Assembly: GCA_963761615.1 (NCBI GenBank)
Contig: CAVXGU010000003.1
Location: 868,001 to 932,000 of the forward strand
DNA length: 64,000 nt
DNA from: CAVXGU01 sp963761615
GTDB lineage: Bacteria; Acidobacteriota; Vicinamibacteria; Vicinamibacterales; CAVVIG01
Direction: 5' to 3'
The position numbers were made by a program, and so were the translations under genes. The notes beneath the pieces were generated by a model. It saw only the letters and a list, made by a program, of their open reading frames with translations. It was not told where the DNA came from and ran no database searches. The stretch's first letter is position 1, and the number at the start of each line of letters is the position of its first letter. Below are positions 34,042 to 43,170 of this stretch, in pieces.

Positions 34042-34728
34042 GTGGGCCAGAAGGTACATCCGTTCGGATTCCGGCTCGGGTTCAACAAGACCTGGCGGTC
34101 GCGGTGGTACTCGGATCGCGACTACGCGAAGCTGCTGCACGAGGATCTGGCGCTGCGCCAGACGCTCAAGCGGCGGTTCGCGCACGCGGGCGTCTCGAAG
34201 ATCGAGACCGAGCGCGCGGCCAACAAGCTGAAGATCGACATCTACACCTCGCGGCCGGGGATCATCATCGGGCGCAAGGGCACCGAGGTCGACAAGCTGA
34301 AGCAGGAGATCCAGAAGCGGACGAACCGCGAGGTCTTCATCAACATCCAGGAGATCCAGAAGCCGGAGCTCGACGCGCAGCTGATCTCCGAGTCGGTGGC
34401 GATGCAGCTCGAGAAGCGCGTGGCGTTCCGCCGGGCGATGCGCAAGGCCGTCGAGTCGGCGCTGCGGTTCGGGGCGCGGGGGATCAAGGTCCGCGTGTCG
34501 GGGCGGCTGAACGGGTCGGAGATCGCGCGGTCGGAGTGGTACCTGCACGGGCAGCTGCCGCTCCAGACGCTGCGGGCCGACATCGACTACGGCTTTGCCG
34601 AGGCGAACACCACCTACGGGCAGATCGGGATCAAGGTGTGGCTCTACAAGGGCGAGCGGCTGGTGCCGCTGCGCGGGCGCGAAGAGGAATACCGGGAGCG
34701 GGCCCCGAGACGGCCGGCGCGCGCCTAG
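34042..34728 (+). CDS. rpsC: 30S ribosomal protein S3
   Basis: 228 residues from GTG 34042. MGQKVHPFGFRLGFNKTWRSRWY is the standard N-terminus. The KH domain (IDIYTSRPGIIIGRKGTEVDKLK) and the C-terminal domain with SGRLNGSEIARSEWYLHGQLPLQTLRADIDYGFAEA follow. S3 forms part of the mRNA entry helicase. It ends the first segment; a palindrome CCGCCCGGGCGG lies right after the stop (34729-34740). Confidence 0.97.
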   Translation: MGQKVHPFGFRLGFNKTWRSRWYSDRDYAKLLHEDLALRQTLKRRFAHAGVSKIETERAANKLKIDIYTSRPGIIIGRKGTEVDKLKQEIQKRTNREVFINIQEIQKPELDAQLISESVAMQLEKRVAFRRAMRKAVESALRFGARGIKVRVSGRLNGSEIARSEWYLHGQLPLQTLRADIDYGFAEANTTYGQIGIKVWLYKGERLVPLRGREEEYRERAPRRPARA

Positions 34729-34770
34729 CCGCCCGGGCGGACCCGGCGGGGCGCGTCGGTGACTCGGGTG

Positions 34771-34858
34771 CGCGCCGACTGAACAGACGAGCCGTCGGGC
34801 CACGATCCGGAGCGTGAGCGACGGCCACGAGCGGGGGGGCCCCGCGAGAGATTGAACG
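34771..34858 (+). promoter_or_regulatory. Class 1 GYGGGG-loop leader before rplP
   Basis: It contains helix GACG-AGC-CGTC (34786-34796), GATCCGGAGCG, GCGACGGCCACGA, then GCGGGG (34831-34836), a shortened GGG loop, CCCCGC (34840-34845) and GAGAGA. The stem end is again exactly 13 nt before ATG 34859. Loop shortening with stem kept supports an RNA hairpin. Confidence 0.75.
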
Positions 34859-35284
34859 ATGTTGATGCCGAAGAAGGTCAAGTACCGCAAGCAGCAGCGG
34901 GGGCGCATGGCCGGCAAGGCCTGGCGCGGGTCCGACGTGTCGTTCGGCGACTACGGGCTGCGCGCGCTCGAGCCGTGCTGGCTGACGGACCGGCAGATCG
35001 AGGCGGCGCGCGTCGCGATGACGCGGAGCCTGAAGCGTGGCGGCAAGATCTGGGTTCGGGTGTTCCCCGACAAGCCGATCACGAAGAAGCCGCAGGAGAC
35101 GCGCATGGGCAAGGGCAAGGGCGCGCCGGAGCAGTGGGTGGCGGTGGTGCGGCCGGGCAAGGTGCTCTTCGAGATGGAGGGCGTCAGCGAGGCCGAAGCG
35201 CGCACGGCGTGCCGGCTGGCGGCGGCCAAGATCCCGATCATGACCAAGTTCGCGACCCGGTTCGCGCAGGAGAAGATGTCATGA
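34859..35284 (+). CDS. rplP: 50S ribosomal protein L16
   Basis: 141 residues from ATG 34859 (ATG 34865 would shorten it by two). MLMPKKVKYRKQQRGRMAGKA and WVRVFPDKPITKKPQETRMGKGKG are diagnostic. L16 lies near the A site and is assembled late. It overlaps rpmC by four bases (ATGA). Confidence 0.98.
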   Translation: MLMPKKVKYRKQQRGRMAGKAWRGSDVSFGDYGLRALEPCWLTDRQIEAARVAMTRSLKRGGKIWVRVFPDKPITKKPQETRMGKGKGAPEQWVAVVRPGKVLFEMEGVSEAEARTACRLAAAKIPIMTKFATRFAQEKMS

Positions 35285-35469
35285 AGGCGGCGGAACTGCG
35301 GGAGCTCGGCGCCGACGAGCTCGCCGCGAAGGAGCACGACCTGGCGGATCAGCTCTTCCGCCTGCGCATTCAGAAGTCGATGGGGCACCTCGAGTCGCCG
35401 GGCAAGGTCGCGACGGTGCGCCGCGACCTGGCGCGCGTGAAGACCGTCCTCCGGCAGAAGGCGAAGTAG
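35281..35469 (+). CDS. rpmC: 50S ribosomal protein L29
   Basis: 62 residues from ATG 35281. The ELRELGADELAAKEHDLADQLFRLRIQ helix hairpin and the VATVRRDLARVKTVLRQK helix are the L29 fold. It sits at the tunnel exit beside L23. The start overlaps the rplP stop (ATGA). Confidence 0.96.
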   Translation: MKAAELRELGADELAAKEHDLADQLFRLRIQKSMGHLESPGKVATVRRDLARVKTVLRQKAK

Positions 35470-35474
35470 GAGTC

Positions 35475-35729
35475 ATGGCGCAGAAGGCGGAAAAGACCGG
35501 TATCGTCGTCAGCAACAAGATGCAGAAGAGCATCGTCGTGGCCGTCTCGCGGCAGGTGCGGCACGGGCTGTACGGGAAGACCGTGCGGCGCACGTCGACG
35601 TTCATGGTGCACGACGAGCAGAACGAGGCCAAGCCCGGCGACACGGTGGAGATCGTCGAGACGCGGCCGATGAGCCGCCGGAAGCGGTGGGCCCTCAAGC
35701 GGGTCGTCCGCCAGGCGGCGGAGGTCTGA
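35475..35729 (+). CDS. rpsQ: 30S ribosomal protein S17
   Basis: 84 residues, normal length. GIVVSNKMQKSIVVAVSRQVRH, YGKTVRRTSTFMVHDEQN and GDTVEIVETRPMSRRKRW match S17, an OB-fold protein of the 30S body. It lies 5 bp after rpmC and 3 bp before rplN. Confidence 0.97.
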   Translation: MAQKAEKTGIVVSNKMQKSIVVAVSRQVRHGLYGKTVRRTSTFMVHDEQNEAKPGDTVEIVETRPMSRRKRWALKRVVRQAAEV

Positions 35730-35732
35730 GCC

Positions 35733-36101
35733 ATGATCCAGATGCGATCGATCCTCGACGTCGCCGACAACTCCGGCGCGCGCAAGATCGCGATCATCAA
35801 TCCGATCGGCGGGTCGACGGGCCGCTACGCGCGGCTGGGCGACATCGTGACCGCGTCGGTGAAGGAGGCCACTCCCGAGTCGAACGTGAAGAAGGGGCAG
35901 GTGGTCAAGGCCGTGATCGTGCGCACGGTGAAGGAGCAGCGGCGCCGCGACGGGTCCTACATCCGCTTCGACCGCAACGCCGCCGTGCTGGTGAACGACC
36001 AGGGCGAGCCGATCGGCACGCGCGTGTTCGGGCCGGTGGCGCGCGAGCTGCGCGAGCGGCGGTTCATGAAGATCATCTCGCTCGCGCCAGAGGTGCTGTG
36101 A
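35733..36101 (+). CDS. rplN: 50S ribosomal protein L14
   Basis: 122 residues. MIQMRSILDVADNSGARK, GDIVTASVKEATPESNVKKGQVVKAVIVRT and NAAVLVNDQGEPIGTRVFGPVARELRE are essentially invariant L14. It forms an intersubunit bridge and is the docking site of RsfS. Its stop is 1 bp before rplX. Confidence 0.98.
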   Translation: MIQMRSILDVADNSGARKIAIINPIGGSTGRYARLGDIVTASVKEATPESNVKKGQVVKAVIVRTVKEQRRRDGSYIRFDRNAAVLVNDQGEPIGTRVFGPVARELRERRFMKIISLAPEVL

Positions 36102-36102
36102 C

Positions 36103-36435
36103 ATGTCCCGACTGGCGACCCCGATCCGCCGCAACGACAACGTGCTCGTCATCACGGGCAAGGACCGCGGCAAGCGCGGCCGCGTGCTGAAGGTGCTGCC
36201 CGGCACGAACCGGCTCGTCGTCGAGGGCGTGAACATGATCAAGCGCCACATGCGGCCCAATCCCGCGAAGAACGTGTCGGGCGGCATCGTGGAGCGGGAG
36301 GCGTCGCTGCACGCCTCGAACGTGCAGCTCGTGTGCCCCGAGTGCGGGGTCCAGACCCGCGTGGGACGCAAGACGCTCGGCGACGGCCGCAAGGTCCGGA
36401 TCTGCCGCAAGTGCGGGGGAGTGGTGGACAAATGA
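36103..36435 (+). CDS. rplX: 50S ribosomal protein L24, zinc-ribbon form
   Basis: 110 residues. RNDNVLVITGKDRGKRGRVLKVLP is the KOW motif. The C-terminal part keeps a four-Cys zinc knuckle (LVCPECG and ICRKCGG), the C+ form. L24 starts 50S assembly. It overlaps rplE by four bases (ATGA). Confidence 0.97.
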   Translation: MSRLATPIRRNDNVLVITGKDRGKRGRVLKVLPGTNRLVVEGVNMIKRHMRPNPAKNVSGGIVEREASLHASNVQLVCPECGVQTRVGRKTLGDGRKVRICRKCGGVVDK

Positions 36436-36974
36436 GCCGCGTGAAGGACCGCTACCAGCAGGAGGCCGTGCCCGCGCTGCGCAAGGAGTTCGGCTATGCG
36501 AACGTCATGGCCGTGCCGCGCATCCGCAAGGTCGTGGTGAACATGGGGCTGGGCGAGGCGACGACCAACGGCAAGCTGATCGACGTCGGCGCCGACGAGC
36601 TCGGCCGCATCACGGGCCAGAAGGCCGTGACGCGCCGCGCGAAGAAGTCGATCGCGCAGTTCAAGGTCCGCAAGGGGCAGCCGATCGGGTCGATGGTGAC
36701 GCTCAGGGGCGAGCGGATGTGGGAGTTCCTCGACCGCCTGATGAGCATTGCCCTCCCGCGCGTGCGCGACTTCAAGGGCGTGTCGCCGCGGGGCTTCGAC
36801 GGCCGCGGCAACTACACGCTCGGCCTGCGCGACCAGCTGCTGTTTCCCGAGATCGACTACATGAAGGTCGACAAGGCGCGGGGCATGAACGTGTCGGTGG
36901 TGACGACGGCGAAGACCGACGAAGAGGCGCGGAAGCTCCTGCAGTTCATCGGGATGCCCTTCCGCGCGTCGTAG
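36432..36974 (+). CDS. rplE: 50S ribosomal protein L5
   Basis: 180 residues from ATG 36432. IRKVVVNMGLGEA, the KAVTRRAKKSIAQFKVRKGQPIGSMVTLRG region and RGNYTLGLRDQLLFPEIDY are standard L5, which carries 5S rRNA and contacts P-site tRNA. It is followed by a 75-bp gap before rpsN with no gene. Confidence 0.97.
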   Translation: MSRVKDRYQQEAVPALRKEFGYANVMAVPRIRKVVVNMGLGEATTNGKLIDVGADELGRITGQKAVTRRAKKSIAQFKVRKGQPIGSMVTLRGERMWEFLDRLMSIALPRVRDFKGVSPRGFDGRGNYTLGLRDQLLFPEIDYMKVDKARGMNVSVVTTAKTDEEARKLLQFIGMPFRAS

Positions 36975-37049
36975 TCGTGGAGACGAAGGTGAGGCGCGGA
37001 CGCCGGCCGGGCAGCGGCTGGCGGGTGCGCCCGTAAGCAGGACACATCA

Positions 37050-37235
37050 ATGGCAACGACTGCGAAGATCGCGAAGGAACAGCGGACGCCCAAGTACAAG
37101 ATCCGGCTGCGCAACCGGTGCCGGCTCTGCGGACGGCCGCGGGCCTACATGCGCAAGTTCGCGCTGTGCCGCCTGTGCTTCCGGAAGCTGGCGCTCGACG
37201 GCGACATCACCGGCGTGACCAAGAGCAGCTGGTAA
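37050..37235 (+). CDS. rpsN: 30S ribosomal protein S14, zinc type (type Z)
   Basis: 61 residues, the short zinc form. Cys pairs CRLC and CRLC around GRPRAYMRKFAL bind zinc, and the C-terminus DGDITGVTKSSW is typical. The larger zinc-free S14 would be about 100 residues. It lies between rplE and the class 1 leader of rpsH. Confidence 0.97.
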   Translation: MATTAKIAKEQRTPKYKIRLRNRCRLCGRPRAYMRKFALCRLCFRKLALDGDITGVTKSSW

Positions 37236-37250
37236 ATGAGCCCCATTCCG

Positions 37251-37342
37251 GATCGCGCACTGAACGGACGGACGCTGGCCGCGGGATCCGGAGCGGACGC
37301 GACGGCAACGAGCGGGGGTGGGGCCCCGCGAGAGAGTGATAA
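37251..37342 (+). promoter_or_regulatory. Class 1 GYGGGG-loop leader before rpsH
   Basis: It shares ACTGAAC, GATCCGGAGCG, GCGACGGCAACGA, then GCGGGG (37312-37317), loop GTGGGG, CCCCGC (37324-37329) and GAGAGAG. There are 13 nt from stem end to ATG 37343. The upstream small helix seen in the other copies is not obvious here. Confidence 0.75.
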
Positions 37343-37747
37343 ATGACAGATCCCATCGCTGATATGCTCACGCGGATCCGCAACGCCGTGGCGGCCAAGC
37401 ACGGCCGGGTCGACATGCCGTCGTCGCGCCTCAAGACGGAGATCGCGCGCATCCTGCAGGACGAGGGCTACGTGCAGGGCTTCAAGCTGCTCGAGCCCAC
37501 CGACAGCGGCCCGATCGGGCGCACGCTGCGGATCTTCCTGAAGTACGGCCCGCACGGCGAGCGGCTCATCACCGGCGTCGAGCGCATCAGCCGCCCGGGA
37601 CGCCGGGTCTATTTCGGCCACAAGGACGTCCCGCACGTGCTGGCGGGGCTCGGCACGAGCATCCTGACCACCTCGCGCGGGGTCATGACGGGCCGCGACG
37701 CGGCGAAAGCGGGCGTCGGCGGCGAGGTGCTGTGCAACATTTGGTAG
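37343..37747 (+). CDS. rpsH: 30S ribosomal protein S8
   Basis: 134 residues. MTDPIADMLTRIRNAVAAKH, EGYVQGFKLLEPTDSGPIGRTLRIFLKYG and the C-terminal SILTTSRGVMTGRDAAKAGVGGEVLCNIW are typical S8. In E. coli S8 represses the spc operon by binding near rplE; that site was not recognised here. The start is fixed by the conserved N-terminus. Confidence 0.97.
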   Translation: MTDPIADMLTRIRNAVAAKHGRVDMPSSRLKTEIARILQDEGYVQGFKLLEPTDSGPIGRTLRIFLKYGPHGERLITGVERISRPGRRVYFGHKDVPHVLAGLGTSILTTSRGVMTGRDAAKAGVGGEVLCNIW

Positions 37748-37754
37748 GGCTCAG

Positions 37755-37778
37755 GGCCCGGAGCCGGCGGCTCGGGGC
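37755..37778 (+). promoter_or_regulatory. Hairpin between rpsH and rplF
   Basis: GAGCC (37761-37765) and GGCTC (37769-37773) pair around GGC, extended by GCCC and GGGC with a bulge. It lies 16 bp upstream of the rplF start. Role unknown. Confidence 0.4.
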
Positions 37779-37793
37779 TTAGGGAACGAACTC

Positions 37794-38336
37794 ATGTCAC
37801 GAATCGGAAAGAAACCGATCGCGATTCCCAAGGGCGTGACCGTCAAGGTCTCCGACGGCGCCGTCGAGGTGCAGGGCCCCAAGGGCACGCTGCGCCAGGC
37901 GTTTCCCTCGGGCATCGGCTTCGAGCTGGCGGGCAGCGAGCTGAAGGCGCAGCGCAAGACGGACGACCCCGAGCTCGCGAAGTTCCACGGCCTGGCGCGG
38001 AGCCTGGTCGCCAACGCGGTGACCGGCGTGACCCAGGGCTTCAAGCGCGAGCTCGACATCGTCGGCGTCGGCTACCGCGCGGAGCTGAAGGGCAAGCAGG
38101 TCGTCTTCGCCCTCGGCTACTCGCACCCGGTCGTCTTCGACATCCCGGCGGGGATCGACGTCGCGATCGACAAGCAGACGCACATCACCGTGACCGGGGT
38201 GGACCGGCAGCTGGTCGGCCAGGTCGCGGCCAACATGCGCCGCCTGCGCCGGCCGGACCCCTACAAGCAGAAGGGCGTCCGGTACACGGGCGAAGTGCTG
38301 AAGAAGAAGGCTGGCAAGACCGGAGCCAAGCAATGA
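37794..38336 (+). CDS. rplF: 50S ribosomal protein L6
   Basis: 180 residues. MSRIGKKPIAIPKGVTVKV, GVTQGFKRELDIVGVGYRAELKGK and the C-terminal RRPDPYKQKGVRYTGEVLKKKAGKTG match L6, a two-domain protein near the sarcin-ricin loop. It overlaps rplR by four bases (ATGA). Confidence 0.98.
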   Translation: MSRIGKKPIAIPKGVTVKVSDGAVEVQGPKGTLRQAFPSGIGFELAGSELKAQRKTDDPELAKFHGLARSLVANAVTGVTQGFKRELDIVGVGYRAELKGKQVVFALGYSHPVVFDIPAGIDVAIDKQTHITVTGVDRQLVGQVAANMRRLRRPDPYKQKGVRYTGEVLKKKAGKTGAKQ

Positions 38337-38707
38337 AGATCAGGACAAAAGACGACCGCCGCGAGCGGATTCACCTCCGGCAGCGCAAGCGGATTCTGGG
38401 GACGAAGGAGCGGCCGCGCCTGAGCGTGTTCCGCAGCGTGTCGCACATTTACGCGCAGGTGATCGACGACCTCGACGGCCGGACGCTGGTGTCGGCCTCG
38501 AGCGTGGAGCCCGCCGTGAAGGGGGCGTTCGCCAAGGACGTGCGGGGCGGCAACCTGAAGGGCGCCGAGGCGGTCGGCAAGGTCATCGCCGAGCGGTCCA
38601 TCGACAAGGGCATCAACCGGGTCGTGTTCGACCGCGGCGGGTTCCTGTACCACGGGCGCGTGCGGGCGGTCGCCGACGCCGCGCGGAAAGCGGGTTTGGA
38701 GTTCTAG
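38333..38707 (+). CDS. rplR: 50S ribosomal protein L18
   Basis: 124 residues. RRERIHLRQRKRILGTKERPRLSVFRS, the IYAQVIDDLDGRTLVSASS strand region and GINRVVFDRGGFLYHGRVRAVADAARKAGLEF are standard. L18 binds 5S rRNA with L5. It lies 1 bp before rpsE. Confidence 0.97.
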   Translation: MKIRTKDDRRERIHLRQRKRILGTKERPRLSVFRSVSHIYAQVIDDLDGRTLVSASSVEPAVKGAFAKDVRGGNLKGAEAVGKVIAERSIDKGINRVVFDRGGFLYHGRVRAVADAARKAGLEF

Positions 38708-38708
38708 C

Positions 38709-39227
38709 ATGAAGACACGCGAGCGGATCGACCCGAGCCAGCTCGACCTCAAGGACACCGTGGTGTCCATCAACCGGGTGACGAAGGTCGTCAAGGGTGG
38801 CAAGAACCTGAGCTTCAGCGCGCTGGTCGTGGTCGGCGACGGCCACGGCGTGGTGGGCTTCGGGATCGGCAAGGCCAAGGAAGTGCCCTCGGCGATCAAG
38901 AAGGGCATCGAGGCCGCCAAGAAGAACCTGATCCGGGTGCCGCTGCAGGGCACGACGATTCCGCACCAGATCGTCGGGCACTTCGGCGCCGGGAGCGTGC
39001 TGCTGAAGCCGGCGCCCGACGGCACGGGCATCATCGCGGGTGGCGCCGTCCGCGCGGTCGTCGAGTCGGCGGGGATCACGAACATCCTGACCAAGTCGCT
39101 CGGCACGGCCAATCCCCACAACGTCGTGCGGGCCACGTTCGGCGGCCTGGGGACGCTCAAGGACCCCACGTCGCTCGCGCGGCTGCGCGGCAAGGACCTG
39201 GAGGAGCTCGCGCAGGCGGGCGTCTAG
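38709..39227 (+). CDS. rpsE: 30S ribosomal protein S5
   Basis: 172 residues. KDTVVSINRVTKVVKGGKNLSFSALVVVGDG, the GFGIGKAKEVPSAIKKGIEAAKKN double-stranded RNA-binding part and SLGTANPHNVVRATFGGL are diagnostic. S5 shapes the mRNA entry site and decoding fidelity. It lies 2 bp before rpmD. Confidence 0.98.
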   Translation: MKTRERIDPSQLDLKDTVVSINRVTKVVKGGKNLSFSALVVVGDGHGVVGFGIGKAKEVPSAIKKGIEAAKKNLIRVPLQGTTIPHQIVGHFGAGSVLLKPAPDGTGIIAGGAVRAVVESAGITNILTKSLGTANPHNVVRATFGGLGTLKDPTSLARLRGKDLEELAQAGV

Positions 39228-39229
39228 CG

Positions 39230-39430
39230 ATGGCGAACGAGCGAACCGACACCAAGGGCGAGCGCGTCACGATCACCCTCGTCCGGAGCCCGATCGGGTT
39301 CCACCGCGACCAGGGCACGGTCGTGCGCGGCCTGGGCCTGCGGCATATCCGGCAGTCCGTCGTCCTCAAGGACACGCCCGCGACGCGCGGGATGATCCAC
39401 AAGGTGCGGCACCTGGTCGAGGTCAAGTGA
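39230..39430 (+). CDS. rpmD: 50S ribosomal protein L30
   Basis: 66 residues. ITLVRSPIGFHRDQGTVVRGLGLRHIRQSV and DTPATRGMIHKVRHLVEV match bacterial L30. It is followed by an 83-bp gap containing a perfect 13-bp hairpin before rplO. Confidence 0.96.
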   Translation: MANERTDTKGERVTITLVRSPIGFHRDQGTVVRGLGLRHIRQSVVLKDTPATRGMIHKVRHLVEVK

Positions 39431-39459
39431 CGCCTCGGACGGGGCGATGTAGTGATGTG

Positions 39460-39490
39460 GTGACCGCGTGACGGCGTGTCACGCGGTCAC
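39460..39490 (+). promoter_or_regulatory. Perfect 13-bp hairpin between rpmD and rplO
   Basis: GTGACCGCGTGAC (39460-39472) and GTCACGCGGTCAC (39478-39490) are exact reverse complements around a 5-nt loop GGCGT. The structure ends 23 nt before ATG 39514. No T run follows, so it is more likely a processing, attenuation or protein-binding site than a terminator. Confidence 0.7.
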
Positions 39491-39513
39491 GCGACGATCC
39501 TGAGACGAAACCG

Positions 39514-39960
39514 ATGGCACTGAACAATCTGAAGCCGCCCCGCGGCGCCAAGCACGCCAAGAAGCGCATCGGGCGCGGGCAGGGGTCCGGCAACGGCAAG
39601 ACGGCGGGACGCGGACACAAGGGCGCCAAGTCGCGCTCGGGGTTCAAGTTCAAGCGCGGGTTCGAGGGCGGCCAGATGCCGCTGCACCGGCGCGTGCCCA
39701 AGCGCGGATTCTTCAACCCGTTCCGCGTCGCGTACGAAGTGGTGAACCTGGACGACCTGGGGCGCAAGTTCGAAGCCGGTACGGTGATCACGCCGGAGCT
39801 CATGCGCGCGGAGGGGCTGATCGCGCGGGGGACGACGCCGGTCAAGGTGCTGGCGCGCGGGGAGGTCGGCAAGGCGCTCACCATCCGCGCGCACAAGTTC
39901 AGCGGCAAGGCGGCCGAGAAGATCGCGGCCGCGGGAGGCGCGGCGGAGGCCATCGGCTGA
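39514..39960 (+). CDS. rplO: 50S ribosomal protein L15
   Basis: 148 residues. LNNLKPPRGAKHAKKRIGRGQGSGNGKTAGRGHKG and GFEGGQMPLHRRVPKRGF are the invariant basic N-terminal extension, followed by the small C-terminal globular domain. It lies behind the 13-bp hairpin and 10 bp before secY. Confidence 0.98.
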   Translation: MALNNLKPPRGAKHAKKRIGRGQGSGNGKTAGRGHKGAKSRSGFKFKRGFEGGQMPLHRRVPKRGFFNPFRVAYEVVNLDDLGRKFEAGTVITPELMRAEGLIARGTTPVKVLARGEVGKALTIRAHKFSGKAAEKIAAAGGAAEAIG

Positions 39961-39970
39961 CGGAGTCGCC

Positions 39971-41353
<1,383 letters not shown>

Positions 41354-41357
41354 GGAC

Positions 41358-42026
41358 GTGGCCCTGAACCTCGTGATGCTGGGCCCGCCCGGAGCGGGCA
41401 AGGGCACCCAGGCCGACCGCCTGGCGCGCGTGCGCGGGATCCCGAAGATCTCGACGGGAGACATCCTGCGCGATGCGGTGCAGCGGGGCACCGAGCTCGG
41501 ACGGCGCGCGAAGGCGATCATGGACCGCGGCGAGCTGGTGAGCGACGAGATCATGATCGGCATCGTGCGCGAGCGTCTGGCGAGGTCGGACGCGGCCGGC
41601 GGGTTCATCCTGGACGGCTTCCCGCGCACGGTGTCGCAGGCCGAGGCGCTCGACGACATCATGGACGGGCGTGATCCGCTCGTCATCGTGGACATCGCCG
41701 TGCCCGACGCCGAGCTGGTGCGGCGGATCTCCTCGCGCCGGGTCTGCGAGGCCTGCGGGGCGATTGCCGACGCGGCGGGGGCCGCCACGGGCGCGTGCGC
41801 CCGCTGCGGCAGCCGGCTCGTGCAGCGCGACGACGACAACGAGGCGTCGGTGCGGACGCGGCTGCAGATCTACCACGAGCGGACGCAGCCCCTCGTGGAC
41901 TACTACAAGGCGCGGCCGAGCTTCCGCACGGTGGACGGGGCGCAGCCGGCCGACCACGTCGAGGCGGCCGTCGGCCGCGCGGTGGACGGCGCGGCGGTGG
42001 CCCCGGGACGGGCGGCGCGCCCGTGA
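41358..42026 (+). CDS. adk: Adenylate kinase, zinc-lid form
   Basis: 222 residues from GTG 41358. The P loop LGPPGAGKGTQA, ISTGDILRDAV and GFILDGFPRTVSQAEAL are standard. The lid has two Cys pairs (CEACG and CARCG) like zinc-binding adenylate kinases. The reaction is ATP plus AMP to two ADP. The C-terminus is extended by a few Ala/Arg-rich residues. It overlaps map by four bases (GTGA). Confidence 0.97.
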   Translation: MALNLVMLGPPGAGKGTQADRLARVRGIPKISTGDILRDAVQRGTELGRRAKAIMDRGELVSDEIMIGIVRERLARSDAAGGFILDGFPRTVSQAEALDDIMDGRDPLVIVDIAVPDAELVRRISSRRVCEACGAIADAAGAATGACARCGSRLVQRDDDNEASVRTRLQIYHERTQPLVDYYKARPSFRTVDGAQPADHVEAAVGRAVDGAAVAPGRAARP

Positions 42027-42823
42027 TCGTCTGTCGGTCGGCCGCGGAGCTCGAACGCCTGAGCGAGGCCGGACGGCTGGTGGGGGAGGTCCTGGTCGAG
42101 CTGGCGGCGCAGGTGGCGCCGGGGGTGACGACCGGCGACCTGGACGCGCTCGCGGAAGCCCGGATCCGGGCGGCGGGCGCGAGTCCGGCGTTCAAGGGGT
42201 ACCACGGGTACCCGGCGACGATCTGCGCGTCGATCAACGAAGAGGTGATCCACGGGATCCCCTCGCCGTCGCGGGTGCTCCACGAGGGGGACATCCTCTC
42301 GATCGACGTCGGGGCGGCGCTCGGCGGGTACTACGGCGACAGCGCGATCACCGTGGGCGTCGGCCGGATCGCCGACGAGGCGGCTCGGCTGCTGCGGGTG
42401 ACCGACGAGGCGCTCGCGCTGGGCATCGCGCAGGCGATACCCGGCGGGCGCGTGTCGGACATCGGCCACGCCGTGCAGGCGCACGTGGAGGCGAACGGGT
42501 TCTCGGTGGTCCGCGAGTTCGTGGGCCACGGCATCGGGCAGAAGATGCACGAGGAGCCGCAGGTGCCCAACTACGGCGAGCCCGGCCGGGGGCCGCGCCT
42601 GGCCGAGGGCATGGTGATCGCGATCGAGCCGATGGTGAACGCGGGCCGGCCGGCCGTGAAGGTGCTGGCGGACGGGTGGACGGCGGTGACGCGCGACACG
42701 AGCCTGTCGGCGCACTTCGAGCACACCGTCGCCATCACCGCCGCCGGTCCCTGGGTGCTGACGGCGCGGACGACGGGCGCCGCGGCGTCGGATGGCAAGC
42801 GCCCCGCCGCCGCCAGGCGCTGA
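42023..42823 (+). CDS. map: Methionine aminopeptidase, type I
   Basis: 266 residues from GTG 42023, overlapping the adk stop. The metal ligands are visible: SIDVG and YYGDSA (two Asp), GHGIGQKMHEEP (His), AIEPMV (Glu) and EHTVAIT (Glu), plus substrate His in GYHGYPATICASINEEVIHG. It removes initiator Met from nascent proteins. The C-terminus runs on for about 18 Ala/Arg-rich residues, which pass through the possible alternative infA start at 42792. Confidence 0.97.
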   Translation: MIVCRSAAELERLSEAGRLVGEVLVELAAQVAPGVTTGDLDALAEARIRAAGASPAFKGYHGYPATICASINEEVIHGIPSPSRVLHEGDILSIDVGAALGGYYGDSAITVGVGRIADEAARLLRVTDEALALGIAQAIPGGRVSDIGHAVQAHVEANGFSVVREFVGHGIGQKMHEEPQVPNYGEPGRGPRLAEGMVIAIEPMVNAGRPAVKVLADGWTAVTRDTSLSAHFEHTVAITAAGPWVLTARTTGAAASDGKRPAAARR

Positions 42824-42827
42824 GCCG

Positions 42828-43052
42828 GTGGCGGAGGCGTCGCCGGCGCGGACGCGGCTGGCGACGGTCGTCGAGGCGCTGCCGAGCGGCCTGTACCGGG
42901 TGCGGCTCGACGACGGGCCGCACGCGACGGTGCACGTCGTGGATCGGGTGGATCGTAACTTCGTCCGGGTGCTGGTCGGCGATCGGGTGCGCGTGGAATT
43001 GTCGCCCGTGGATCCCGGCCGCGGCCGGATCGTAGAGAAGGCTCAGGGGTAG
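42828..43052 (+). CDS. infA: Translation initiation factor IF-1, divergent
   Basis: 74 residues from GTG 42828, 4 bp after the map stop, which gives the normal IF-1 length. An ATG at 42792 would add a Pro/Ala-rich leader and a 32-bp overlap. The OB-fold pattern is recognisable (ATVVEALPSGLYRVRLDDG, FVRVLVGDRVRVELSPVDPGRGRIV). The usual HVSGKMR segment is replaced by VHVVDRVDR. IF-1 occupies the A site during initiation. Position between map and rpmJ supports the call, but sequence divergence makes a second copy elsewhere possible. Confidence 0.85.
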   Translation: MAEASPARTRLATVVEALPSGLYRVRLDDGPHATVHVVDRVDRNFVRVLVGDRVRVELSPVDPGRGRIVEKAQG

Positions 43053-43055
43053 CTG

Positions 43056-43169
43056 ATGAAAGTTCGTGCATCGGTCAAACGCATGTGCGCCAAGTGCAAG
43101 ATCATCCGCCGCCGCGGCGTGGTGCGGGTGATCTGTCCGAATCAGAAGCACAAGCAGAGGCAGGGCTGA
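43056..43169 (+). CDS. rpmJ: 50S ribosomal protein L36
   Basis: 37 residues, MKVRASVKRMCAKCKIIRRR followed by the rest of the standard sequence ending QKHKQRQG. The zinc ligands C11, C14, C27 and H32 are all present (C+ form). ATG 43056 lies 3 bp after the infA stop, and the next gene rpsM starts 1 bp after its stop. Confidence 0.97.
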   Translation: MKVRASVKRMCAKCKIIRRRGVVRVICPNQKHKQRQG

Positions 43170-43170
43170 C

